In this document: piece after piece, positions 6,001 to 13,500 of the stretch | Position numbering within the stretch: the stretch's first letter is position 1 | How the letters are laid out: each line of letters opens with the position of its first letter | Source: Prevotella sp. UBA1378 | Lineage (GTDB): Bacteria > Bacteroidota > Bacteroidia > Bacteroidales > Bacteroidaceae | DNA: 16,693 bases | Direction: 5' to 3' | Assembly (NCBI GenBank): GCA_002305505.1 | Contig: DBRC01000071.1 | Coordinates: forward strand, 1-16,693 | The notes under the pieces: model-generated | What the model saw: only the letters and a program-made list of their open reading frames with translations | Database searches by the model: none | Told to the model about the DNA's origin: nothing | Position numbers and translations under genes: made by a program

Positions 6001-7532
6001 TATGGATAAGCCTGTTGGCATTCTGCTCAGTGGGGTGCAACGAATATAAAGCCAATCCGAATAAAAACATAACTATGGAGGCGTTTTCTGAATTGAAAAC
6101 GTCTTCATATTCTTTAGACCCACTCCTGATCCGGGAAAACATCTGGCATATCTGCCGGCAAGATAAAGACTCGACCCTCGCTGATTACCGTACACGTAGC
6201 TATTATCTTAATCATGGCACTTTCCTGTGGATCGACCGCATCGGTATAGACAGCCGTGCCGATTCGCTCTTATCGGTGCTTGGGGCGGTGGATGAGATGG
6301 GGTTTACACAGCGTTCTTTTGACGTGCCGCTCATTAAGGCAGATCTGCAGCGCATACGGCAACTTGAATTTAATGACAGCGCGAATACCATCAACGATGT
6401 AATGGCACGGTTGGAATACCGCCTTACAAAGGCTTTTTTGCGGTATACCACAGGACAACGTTTCGGATTCGTGAATCCTTACCGCGTCTTCAACCGTATG
6501 GATCCTATCGACACCGATTCTACTGGAAAGCCATACGGTTACCGTAAGTTGTTCGACCTTGACGTGCAACGCCCCGGGAAAAGCTATTTTGCCGCAGCCT
6601 TGCGCAAGATTTACAATGACAGTGTAAGTGAATATTTGAAGGAGGTACAACCGCGCGACCCGTTGTACCACCGGCTCCAGCGCGAACTGCAGCATACGCG
6701 GAGCCAGCCGTCGCGTATGCGCATTCTTTGTAATATGGAGCGCCGGCGTTGGCGTGAGCCGGTGCCGGAAGGCGGCGGTCAGAAGCATGTCGTTGTCAAT
6801 ATCCCGGCATTCCACCTGTATGCCTATGCTGCTGATACGGTGGTCGACATGCGCGTGGGCTGCGGAACGCTGAAAACCAAGACACCTATGCTGGCGAGCG
6901 TGATCGAGCGGATGGACGTTAACCCCCAATGGAATATCCCGATGAGCATCATTACCAAGGAAATTGTAAACCACGCCGGCGATATCTCTTATTTTGAACG
7001 CAACCGTTATTATATTGCCGAACGGAAAACAGGGCACAGGCTCGATTTATCCGCCGTTACAGCGGATATGCTGCGCAGCGGAGCCTACCGGGTGACGCAG
7101 GAAGGCGGAGCGGGCAATGCCTTAGGGCGTATTGTTTTCCGCTTCAAGAACAATTTCTCGGTATTCCTGCACGATACCTCGAGCAAGGATTTTTTTGAGC
7201 GGGGAAACAGAGGGGTATCGCATGGCTGTGTCAGGGTGGAGCGCCCTTTCGACTTGGCGCGGTTCCTGCTCGACAGTCCTGATGATTGGATGCTTGATAA
7301 GCTGCGTATCTCCATGGACATACCTCCGGAAACCAGCCGGGGTATCCGGTATGTCTCTGCTGAGGAGGCAAACCGCCATCTTGTAAGTTCGCTTAACGTA
7401 TCTCCACGCGTACCTTTATATATAGTATATTATACGCTCTACCCGGAGCCGGGCGGAAGCCTTAAAAGCTATCCGGATGTGTACGGATACGATAAGGCAA
7501 TCGGACAGAACATTAAACCTTTCATGCAATGA
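5949..7532 (+). CDS. L,D-transpeptidase lipoprotein (YkuD domain, YcbB-like layout)
   Basis: This enzyme probably makes 3-3 cross-links in peptidoglycan or attaches proteins to it, in the periplasm. With the start at TTG 5949 it has 527 residues. The N-terminus has basic residues, then SLIWISLLAFCSVGC, a relaxed lipobox with Cys30. Residues about 50-270 resemble the scaffold region that precedes YkuD in large L,D-transpeptidases. The YkuD catalytic domain spans about 279-445 and ends with the active-site motif SHGCVRV (His425, catalytic Cys427). A tail of about 80 residues follows. The start is unusual: frame stop at 5943, no ATG before the signal peptide, and TTG 5949 is the only upstream initiator; the ATG at 6002 is in another frame. 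ATG 6075 would delete the signal peptide. The stop overlaps the ATG at 7529 by 4 nt, indicating coupling to the sigma factor gene. Confidence 0.9.
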   Translation: MLHFKNRQGSKENIHSLIWISLLAFCSVGCNEYKANPNKNITMEAFSELKTSSYSLDPLLIRENIWHICRQDKDSTLADYRTRSYYLNHGTFLWIDRIGIDSRADSLLSVLGAVDEMGFTQRSFDVPLIKADLQRIRQLEFNDSANTINDVMARLEYRLTKAFLRYTTGQRFGFVNPYRVFNRMDPIDTDSTGKPYGYRKLFDLDVQRPGKSYFAAALRKIYNDSVSEYLKEVQPRDPLYHRLQRELQHTRSQPSRMRILCNMERRRWREPVPEGGGQKHVVVNIPAFHLYAYAADTVVDMRVGCGTLKTKTPMLASVIERMDVNPQWNIPMSIITKEIVNHAGDISYFERNRYYIAERKTGHRLDLSAVTADMLRSGAYRVTQEGGAGNALGRIVFRFKNNFSVFLHDTSSKDFFERGNRGVSHGCVRVERPFDLARFLLDSPDDWMLDKLRISMDIPPETSRGIRYVSAEEANRHLVSSLNVSPRVPLYIVYYTLYPEPGGSLKSYPDVYGYDKAIGQNIKPFMQ

Positions 7533-7561
7533 TGCGTCAAAAACGTTGTAAGGTGGAGAAC

Positions 7562-8104
7562 ATGGATGAACATCGGCTCATAGCGCAACTGCTCGACCCC
7601 GTTACACAGCGCAAGGCATTCGAAGCAGTAGTGCGCCAATACAGTGAACAGCTGTATTGGCAGATACGCCGCATCGTTTATTCGCACGAAGACGCAAACG
7701 ACGTAATGCAGAACACCTTCATTAAGGCATGGAACAATCTGGATAACTTCCGTAGCGAGGCTAAGCTCTCCACGTGGCTTTTCCGCATAGCAATTAACGA
7801 GAGTCTTGATTTTGTACGCCGTAATAAAAACATTTCGACAGCCAGCGCCGATGACTCCAATATGGGTGTTGCTAATATGTTGGTGGCCGACAGTTACTTT
7901 GACGGGGACGAGACCGCTGCACTGCTGCAAGAAGCCATTGCCAGGCTGCCCGACGTACAGCGGACGGTATTTAATCTCCGCTATTTCGATGACATGAAGT
8001 ATAGCGATATCAGCAGGATACTCGAAACATCAGAAGGTGCCTTGAAAGCTTCTTACCATATAGCGGTAAAGAAGATATCGGAGTTTTTTAACAAACATGA
8101 TTAA
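7562..8104 (+). CDS. ECF-family RNA polymerase sigma factor
   Basis: This cytoplasmic alternative sigma factor directs RNA polymerase to a small regulon. The 180-residue protein has region 2 at about 20-90 (ANDVMQNTFIKAWNNL is the region 2.2-like helix, then KLSTWLFRIAINESLDFVRR) and region 4 at about 120-172 (LPDVQRTVFNLRYFDDMKYSDIS, then ILETSEGALKASYHIA as the helix-turn-helix). ATG 7562 was preferred because AAGGTGGAG lies just upstream and MDEHRLI matches where homologues begin; ATG 7529 overlaps the transpeptidase stop (ATGA) and would add 11 residues. It is followed by a membrane protein typical of an anti-sigma partner and a periplasmic protein. Autoregulation is usual for such modules, but I see no distinct ECF promoter upstream of the gene itself. 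Confidence 0.93.
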   Translation: MDEHRLIAQLLDPVTQRKAFEAVVRQYSEQLYWQIRRIVYSHEDANDVMQNTFIKAWNNLDNFRSEAKLSTWLFRIAINESLDFVRRNKNISTASADDSNMGVANMLVADSYFDGDETAALLQEAIARLPDVQRTVFNLRYFDDMKYSDISRILETSEGALKASYHIAVKKISEFFNKHD

Positions 8105-8147
8105 ACCTTTTGCACACAGCGGCGTCAAAACTATAAAGAAGAAGATT

Positions 8148-8519
8148 ATGAACGAAGAGGATAAAATCAGAAGCAAGGTAGGGAAGGGGAATCCGTTCAG
8201 GGTCCCGGAAGGATACTTTGACAGCTTCGCATCGCAACTGATGGACAAGCTGCCCGAGCGCAAGGCCTCTATGGCAGAGACACCCCGGCCGAGGTTTAAG
8301 GCAATGCGGCCGGTGCTGTATGCAGCAGCTTGCCTGCTTGCGGCGGTATTCTCGGTAGCTGCTTATTTTGCAAAGATAGCACCTGTTGGTGAGCAAGCAC
8401 AGCAGCATACCACGGCAATGCACATTCAAAAATCGGCGGTAGACGTTTATATGGATGAAGCTGCCGACTATGCAATGGTGGATAATACAGATATATATGC
8501 CTGTTTGGCGAGTGAATGA
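8148..8519 (+). CDS. Probable anti-sigma factor, single-pass membrane protein
   Basis: This 123-residue protein has a cytoplasmic N-terminus with the segment NPFRVPEGYFDSFASQLM (about 14-31), recurrent in Bacteroidales proteins encoded after ECF sigma genes, then one transmembrane helix (about 61-84: VLYAAACLLAAVFSVAAYF) and a short outside tail rich in acidic residues. No zinc-binding anti-sigma motif (HxxxCxxC) is present, so it would be a non-ZAS type. The role is inferred from topology and from its place directly after the sigma gene. ATG 8148 is preferred as it aligns with the conserved opening; ATG 8097 overlaps the sigma gene by 8 nt and adds 17 basic residues. The next gene begins 9 nt after its stop. 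Confidence 0.7.
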   Translation: MNEEDKIRSKVGKGNPFRVPEGYFDSFASQLMDKLPERKASMAETPRPRFKAMRPVLYAAACLLAAVFSVAAYFAKIAPVGEQAQQHTTAMHIQKSAVDVYMDEAADYAMVDNTDIYACLASE

Positions 8520-8528
8520 ACGTAATAT

Positions 8529-8972
8529 ATGGTGATGATGAAGAGAATCGGATTGACATTGATAAGCTTGCTGGCGATATTCTGTGTATCGGCCCAAGAG
8601 GCGAAAAAGTTTTCACCAGAAAAGTTTCAGGCCGACCTTGAGGATTTTATTGCCAAAGAAGCTTGCCTCTCTCCTCAGGAAGCGTCAGGTTTCTTTCCCG
8701 TTTACCGCGAAATGCAGAAAAAACAGCGTGTTATCTTTGAGAAAATGCGCCGTTTGGGTAAAATAAAACCAGCCGACGAGGCTGGCTGCCGGAAGGCAAT
8801 CAGCGAGCGCGATGCGATGGATCTTGAGTTGAAGCAAATACAGCAGATATACCATGAGCGTTTCTTCATGGTATTGCCGGCCAGTAAAGTCTATGACGTG
8901 ATAAAAGCCGAAGAGCGTTTTCACCGGCGGATGATGAAAGGGTGGGCAAAAGAACGCAGGGGCAATAACTGA
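8529..8972 (+). CDS. Small Spy/CpxP-like periplasmic protein
   Basis: This is an exported helical protein of up to 147 residues. The signal peptide is KRIGLTLISLLAIFCVSAQ, with cleavage expected near Ala22-Gln23. The mature part is charged and predicted almost all helical, with FFPVYREMQKKQRVIFEKMR (about 55-74) and a long amphipathic helix containing LELKQIQQIYHERF, then VLPASKVYDVIKAEERFHRRMM. This Q-rich helix-loop-helix layout recalls Spy/CpxP (LTxxQ) periplasmic chaperone-sensors, but no exact LTxxQ motif is seen, so the family is a guess. Three in-frame ATGs are possible (8529, 8535, 8538); 8538 gives the neatest signal peptide. It is the last gene of the operon, and its stop lies 5 nt from that of the convergent nth. 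Confidence 0.78.
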   Translation: MVMMKRIGLTLISLLAIFCVSAQEAKKFSPEKFQADLEDFIAKEACLSPQEASGFFPVYREMQKKQRVIFEKMRRLGKIKPADEAGCRKAISERDAMDLELKQIQQIYHERFFMVLPASKVYDVIKAEERFHRRMMKGWAKERRGNN

Positions 8973-8977
8973 TGTGG

Positions 8978-9613
8978 TCAAGTGATGTTTTTCGGGCAGA
9001 TGCCTTCCAAGCCGCATTTCCCGCAATGGGGTTTGCGTGATGTACATACATATCTGCCGTGCAATAAGAGCCAATGATGTGCCCGGGGAATATCTTCCTC
9101 GGGTATGTTTTTTACTAATACCTGTTCTACTTTGAAGGGTGTGTCATCTTTCTTTGTAACAAGCCCTAAACGGTGGCTGACGCGGAATACATGCGTATCT
9201 ACCGCCATCGTTGCTTTTCCGAAAGCAACAGCTTGGATAACATTGGCTGTCTTGCGGCCTACGCCCGGCAGATCAAGCAGGGCATTCATGTCCGAGGGTA
9301 CGGTTCCTTGGTGCCGTTCCATCAGTGTGCGTGCCATCTCTACCAGGTGTTTTGCTTTTGCGTTAGGGTAAGATACACTACTGATATATTCCAGAATATC
9401 TTCCGGTTCAGCCCGTGCCATTTCCGGGGCTGTGGGATAATGCTTGAATAGTTCCGGTGTTACCTGGTTGATACGCTTGTCTGTACATTGCGCACTCAGT
9501 ACTACGGCCACTAATAGCTGGAATACACTGGCAAACTCCAGTTCAGTATCCACTTCTGGCATTTCATCCCTAAAGTAGTCTAACACCAATTTATATCTTT
9601 CTTCTCTTTTCAT
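8978..9613 (-). CDS. nth: Endonuclease III (DNA glycosylase/AP lyase)
   Basis: This base-excision repair enzyme removes oxidised pyrimidines and cleaves the abasic site. The 211-residue protein shows the helix-hairpin-helix LPGVGRKTANV with catalytic Lys121, the catalytic aspartate in VDTHVFRVSHRLG (Asp139), and the [4Fe-4S] cluster cysteines 190, 197, 200 and 206 in the C-X6-C-X2-C-X5-C spacing. These match the E. coli enzyme almost residue for residue. The start is ATG 9613 (MKREERY); a TTG three codons upstream is unlikely. The only plausible -7 box ends 6 nt before this ATG, so the message may have almost no leader. Its 3' end faces the ECF operon with a 5-nt gap and no terminator in between, so the transcripts probably overlap. 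Confidence 0.96.
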   Translation of the reverse strand: MKREERYKLVLDYFRDEMPEVDTELEFASVFQLLVAVVLSAQCTDKRINQVTPELFKHYPTAPEMARAEPEDILEYISSVSYPNAKAKHLVEMARTLMERHQGTVPSDMNALLDLPGVGRKTANVIQAVAFGKATMAVDTHVFRVSHRLGLVTKKDDTPFKVEQVLVKNIPEEDIPRAHHWLLLHGRYVCTSRKPHCGKCGLEGICPKNIT

Positions 9614-9619
9614 TAGCTG

Positions 9620-9627
9620 CAAAAGTA
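9620..9627 (-). promoter_or_regulatory. Candidate -7 box for nth
   Basis: TACTTTTG (9627 to 9620 on the minus strand) matches TAnnTTTG. No TTTG-like -33 is found 19-21 nt upstream, so strength is doubtful. If used, transcription would start at or within a few bases of the nth ATG (9613), giving a leaderless or near-leaderless message. Confidence 0.45.
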
Positions 9628-9636
9628 ATGAAAAAA

Positions 9637-9668
9637 TTTCAGAATACGGATAATTTTGATTAAATTTG
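9637..9668 (+). promoter_or_regulatory. Promoter of the DUF2461/beta-galactosidase run
   Basis: TTTC (9637-9640), 20 nt, TAAATTTG (9661-9668): a full -7 match with a one-base miss at -33. Transcription should begin near 9674, 14 nt before ATG 9688. It is interleaved with the upstream part of the divergent nth promoter, so the two may compete. Confidence 0.65.
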
Positions 9669-9687
9669 TAGCCGAATACTTTTTAAT

Positions 9688-10386
9688 ATGGATGCAAAAC
9701 GTATTATTGCCTTTCTACGCGAATTAATGGCAAACAACAACCGCCAATGGTTTCAGGAACACAAGGAAGAATACCTTGCCGTGAAAGCTGATTTTGAAGC
9801 AGGTGTGGCGCAGGCCATTACCCGCATATCGTCTTTCGATCCGTCCGTTGCCCACATAGCGGTGAAAGATGCAACATACCGATTCTATCGCGACACCCGG
9901 TTTTCACAAGATAAGTCGCCTTATAAAAATCATTTGGGCGCCTATATAGCTGCCAAAGGGAAAAAATCGCTGCATGGGGGATATTACATCCATTTGGAAC
10001 CGGAGCATTGTCTCGTGGCATGCGGTAATTATTGGTTGCCCACCAATATTCTGACATCGTGCAGAAATGAAATCATGGCCAATGAAGAAGAATGGCTGGG
10101 ATATGTAGAGAATGAGGATTTCCGGAAATATTTCGGTGCGGATAGCACAGCAACGTTTAACGATCAGCAGGGATTCGGATTAGAGCGCTTAAAGACCTGC
10201 CCTGCAGGTTTCCCGCGCGACTATGCCCATTTAGACTATTTGCGCATGAAAGATTATTGCTGCTGGCATCATGTCAGCAATGACTTCTTTGAAGGCGAAG
10301 GCTGGCTGGATAAAATAGAACCGATATTCCGTTCGGCAAAACCTATGATGGACTTTATCAATAACGTTATTGACGATTACGAATAA
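9688..10386 (+). CDS. DUF2461 family protein (TIGR02453 type), function unknown
   Basis: This is a 232-residue, apparently cytoplasmic protein without signal peptide or membrane segment. Family features are the opening FLRELMANNNRQWFQEHKEEY (the NNxxWF pattern), the central DATYRFYRDTRFSQDKSPYK with YIAAKGK soon after, and GYYIHLEPEHCLVACG. The C-terminal part has LKTCPAGFPRDYAHLDYLRMKDY, also conserved in the family. The biochemical role of DUF2461 is not known to me; the conserved RFYRDTRFSxDKxPYK stretch suggests a nucleic-acid or nucleotide site, but that is inference. The length is normal. The start is fixed by the promoter 20 nt upstream. The beta-galactosidase gene begins 21 nt after its stop, with no further promoter visible, so cotranscription is likely although a functional link is not evident. 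Confidence 0.9.
   Translation: MDAKRIIAFLRELMANNNRQWFQEHKEEYLAVKADFEAGVAQAITRISSFDPSVAHIAVKDATYRFYRDTRFSQDKSPYKNHLGAYIAAKGKKSLHGGYYIHLEPEHCLVACGNYWLPTNILTSCRNEIMANEEEWLGYVENEDFRKYFGADSTATFNDQQGFGLERLKTCPAGFPRDYAHLDYLRMKDYCCWHHVSNDFFEGEGWLDKIEPIFRSAKPMMDFINNVIDDYE
10358..10373. promoter_or_regulatory. Perfect 16-bp palindrome upstream of the beta-galactosidase gene
   Basis: TCAATAACGTTATTGA is exactly self-complementary with no spacer. It covers codons near the end of the DUF2461 gene and ends 34 nt before the beta-galactosidase ATG. The shape is that of a dimeric regulator's operator. No -7 box lies between it and the ATG, so a regulatory role is only suggestive. Confidence 0.3.
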
Positions 10387-10407
10387 CAATTTATTATCTA
10401 AATAACA

Positions 10408-13400
10408 ATGCTAAGACAACTATTATTATCAATGACATTCTTTGCTGTCCCGGCTTTCGCTGACAAAAAGCCTGTATGGCAGGATCCTGCTGTCAACCAG
10501 CAGAACCGTGAAATGCGGCGGACTCCTTTTTTCGCCTTTGAAAGTCAAGACGCAGCTATTGCAAACGACAAGTTGAAATCTTCCCGTTACCTCTCGATGG
10601 AAGGCATGTGGAAATTTAACTTTGTCCGTAACCACAACGAGCGTCCGCAAAACTTCTACCGGACAGATTACGATGATTCCAAATGGGTGGACTTCCCCGT
10701 GCCCGGACTGTTTGAAATCAATGGTTATGGAGACCGGACGTACAAGAACGTAGGCTATTCGTGGTGTACGACATTTAAGAGCGAACCACCTTATATCAGC
10801 GAAATAAACAATTATACCGGTTCTTATCGCCGTACATTCGATTTGCCGGCCGGATGGAAAGGGCAGGACGTTATTTTCTATGTCGGTTCAGCCACCAGCA
10901 ACCTGATGTTGTGGGTGAACGGCAAGTACGTAGGGTATAGTGAGGATTCGAAAATAGCCGCCGAGTTCAATATAACGAAGTATCTGAAACCCGGCAAGAA
11001 CTTGATAGCCATGCAGGTGATGCGGTGGTGTGACGGCTCTTACTTGGAAGATCAGGACTTCTGGCGCTTTACCGGTATTGCCCGCGAAGTATACTTGTAT
11101 TCGCGTGCTAAATCATATATACGCGACGTGAAGTTTACACAAGACCTGACTCCGGACATGAAGGGTGGTGTTCTCAATGTAAACATTGACGTGGCAAACG
11201 GCAAGGGTACTGGCATCGAACTGAAGCTGGTTGACGCTGCAGGAAAAACCATTGCTGCCGAAACAGCCGTAAATGGACAGAAGACAATCAATGTTCCGAG
11301 CGTGAACCGTTGGACGGCAGAGACACCTTATTTATATACACTGTATGCCACGTTAAAGAGGGGCAATGAGGTGTTGGACGTTATCCGCCAGAATGTGGGT
11401 TTCAGGCACGTGGAAATCAAGAATAACCAATTGTTAGTAAACGGCCAGCCGGTATTGATAAAAGGCGTTAACCGCCATGAGCTGGATCCCGATGGCGGTT
11501 ATGTTGTGAGTATAGACCGCATGGTTCAGGACATACAGATAATGAAAAAGTTGAATGTTAACGCCGTCCGTACTTGTCACTATCCTGACGATCCGCGCTG
11601 GTATGAGCTATGCGATCAGTTCGGGCTCTATGTGACAGCAGAGGCTAACATCGAAAGCCATGGTATGGGTTATGGCGAGAAGACACTTGCCAAGGAAGCC
11701 TCTTTTGAGAAAATGCACATAGAACGTAATGAAGCCAATGTCATTTCTTTCTATAACCATCCGTCTATTATCGTATGGAGCTTGGGCAATGAAGCCGGTT
11801 ATGGGGCTAACTTCGAAAAAGCCTACGATTGGGTGAAAGCTTATGATATGACCCGCCCGGTACAGTATGAACAAGCAGGGCAGAATGGAAAGACTGATAT
11901 ATTCTGCCCGATGTATTACAGTTACGAGAATTGCGAAAAATATGCCGGTGGCAATAATCCCCGGCCGTTGATACAGTGTGAGTATGCACATGCCATGGGC
12001 AACTCGATGGGCGGTTTCAAGGAATACTGGGATCTTATCCGCAAGTATCCGAAGTATCAGGGAGGCTATATCTGGGATTTTGTCGATCAAGGCCTGCGCG
12101 ACAAAAGTCCTGTAACGGGCAAGGAAATCTTTACCTATGGAGGCGATTATGGACGTTATCCAGCCAGTGATTATAACTTTAATTGTAATGGTATCATCGC
12201 TCCCGACCGCCGTTTGAACCCTCATGCACATGAGGTTGGTTATTGTTATCAGAACGTGTGGATTACGGATAAAGGTATTAAGGACGGACGCTTCGAGGTA
12301 TACAACGAGAACTTTTTCAAGACGCTCGACGACCTCCAGCTGCTATGCACCGTTGTTCCTTTGGATACCAACGTGGCATTTACCATTACTCAGAATCTTG
12401 ATATTACGGGCATAGCTCCTCAAGGACGCCGTGTCATTGATTGTGCAAAACTGAAGGAGGTAATAGCCGATTATCAGTCAAAATATCCGAACAAGGAGAT
12501 TGTGGTTGACTTCCACTTTAGAGCCAAAGAAAAGCAGCCGTTAATAGAACGCGGACAGGTGATGGCGAAGCAGCAGTTCATTGTACAGCCTTATGTATTC
12601 CCCGTTATTAATACAGCCCCGTCGGCGGTTGAGACGGAAGAAACAGAATCGTATATCCGCCTGTCAGCCGCCAATACGGTGCTGACCGTTGGGAAATATA
12701 CAGGATGGATTGACTATCTTGATGTCGACAACGTACCGATGCTTGTAGACAGGAAGTCGGTAACGCCCGAGTTCTGGCGTGCTCCGACCGATAACGACTA
12801 CGGCGCACAATTGCAGAAGAAACATGCTGTATGGCGGCAACCGCAAATTAACCTGAAGTCGGTAACGCTGAAAGACAACCAGATAACAGCGCTCTTTGAA
12901 CTACCTGAAGTAAAGGCTGGGCTTACGATGGTTTACACGCTAAAGAAGAATGGCGAAGTGGTGGTGAGAGAGCGGCTTGATATTGAAGAAAATGCTAAGG
13001 CGGCCGATCTTATGCGCTATGGCATGCAACTGCAACTGCCGAAGGCTTACGGACAGATTGTTTACCAAGGACGCGGTCCGGTAGAGAATTATATCGACCG
13101 TAACAATAGCGAGTTTATTGGTGTATACACGCAAGCAGTAAAAGACGCTTACTTTCCGTATGTCCGGCCGCAGGAGAGCGGTAATCACACGGACGTTCGC
13201 TGGTTTACGGTTTACGACGGGCAGACAGGCAAAGGGCTTACTTTCTATTCGTCGGCACCAATGGAATGCAGCGCGCTTCCTTATTTGACGGAAGACCTTG
13301 ACGACGGGCCAGTGAAGGAGCATGCCTGGGGACATCATAGCGGCGATCTTGTGGAGCGTCCGTCGACACAAGTGCATATACAGCAGCGCCAATATGGTTT

Positions 13401-13500
13401 AGGCTGCGTTAACAGCTGGGGGGCTTTACCGCGCCGCGAATACCGTATGCCTTTTCAGGATTATGACTTCACTTTCGTTATACAGCCCTATAAGCAATGA
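10408..13500 (+). CDS. Exported GH2 beta-galactosidase (LacZ type)
   Basis: This glycoside hydrolase family 2 enzyme should release terminal beta-galactose; in Bacteroidales it usually acts in the periplasm on glycan fragments. The protein has 1030 residues. Signal peptide: MLRQLLLSMTFFAVPAFA, with cleavage after residue 18. Then come the sugar-binding jelly roll (about 50-235), the Ig-like domain (about 237-343), the TIM barrel (about 345-635), a linker Ig domain (about 655-740) and the beta-galactosidase small-chain domain (about 765-1025). The acid/base is Glu462 in LGNEAGYG and the nucleophile Glu525 in CEYAHAMGNS, corresponding to LacZ Glu461 and Glu537. NGVNRHE-like GVNRHELDPDGG near 352 is also typical. 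It is 21 nt from the DUF2461 gene, and its stop overlaps the next ATG. No SusC/SusD or regulator is beside it, so the glycan target is not indicated. GH2 enzymes are diverse; galactosidase activity is likely because the LacZ-specific C-terminal domain is present. Confidence 0.95.
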   Translation: MLRQLLLSMTFFAVPAFADKKPVWQDPAVNQQNREMRRTPFFAFESQDAAIANDKLKSSRYLSMEGMWKFNFVRNHNERPQNFYRTDYDDSKWVDFPVPGLFEINGYGDRTYKNVGYSWCTTFKSEPPYISEINNYTGSYRRTFDLPAGWKGQDVIFYVGSATSNLMLWVNGKYVGYSEDSKIAAEFNITKYLKPGKNLIAMQVMRWCDGSYLEDQDFWRFTGIAREVYLYSRAKSYIRDVKFTQDLTPDMKGGVLNVNIDVANGKGTGIELKLVDAAGKTIAAETAVNGQKTINVPSVNRWTAETPYLYTLYATLKRGNEVLDVIRQNVGFRHVEIKNNQLLVNGQPVLIKGVNRHELDPDGGYVVSIDRMVQDIQIMKKLNVNAVRTCHYPDDPRWYELCDQFGLYVTAEANIESHGMGYGEKTLAKEASFEKMHIERNEANVISFYNHPSIIVWSLGNEAGYGANFEKAYDWVKAYDMTRPVQYEQAGQNGKTDIFCPMYYSYENCEKYAGGNNPRPLIQCEYAHAMGNSMGGFKEYWDLIRKYPKYQGGYIWDFVDQGLRDKSPVTGKEIFTYGGDYGRYPASDYNFNCNGIIAPDRRLNPHAHEVGYCYQNVWITDKGIKDGRFEVYNENFFKTLDDLQLLCTVVPLDTNVAFTITQNLDITGIAPQGRRVIDCAKLKEVIADYQSKYPNKEIVVDFHFRAKEKQPLIERGQVMAKQQFIVQPYVFPVINTAPSAVETEETESYIRLSAANTVLTVGKYTGWIDYLDVDNVPMLVDRKSVTPEFWRAPTDNDYGAQLQKKHAVWRQPQINLKSVTLKDNQITALFELPEVKAGLTMVYTLKKNGEVVVRERLDIEENAKAADLMRYGMQLQLPKAYGQIVYQGRGPVENYIDRNNSEFIGVYTQAVKDAYFPYVRPQESGNHTDVRWFTVYDGQTGKGLTFYSSAPMECSALPYLTEDLDDGPVKEHAWGHHSGDLVERPSTQVHIQQRQYGLGCVNSWGALPRREYRMPFQDYDFTFVIQPYKQ

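Noticed and set aside
6002..6049. ATG directly after the 5689 gene stop as start of the next gene
   Set aside because: It is out of frame with the L,D-transpeptidase and stops after 15 codons.
7411..7418. TACCTTTA as an internal promoter for the sigma factor gene
   Set aside because: The -7 consensus needs TTTG; this ends TTTA, and no TTTG-like -33 box is at 20 nt.
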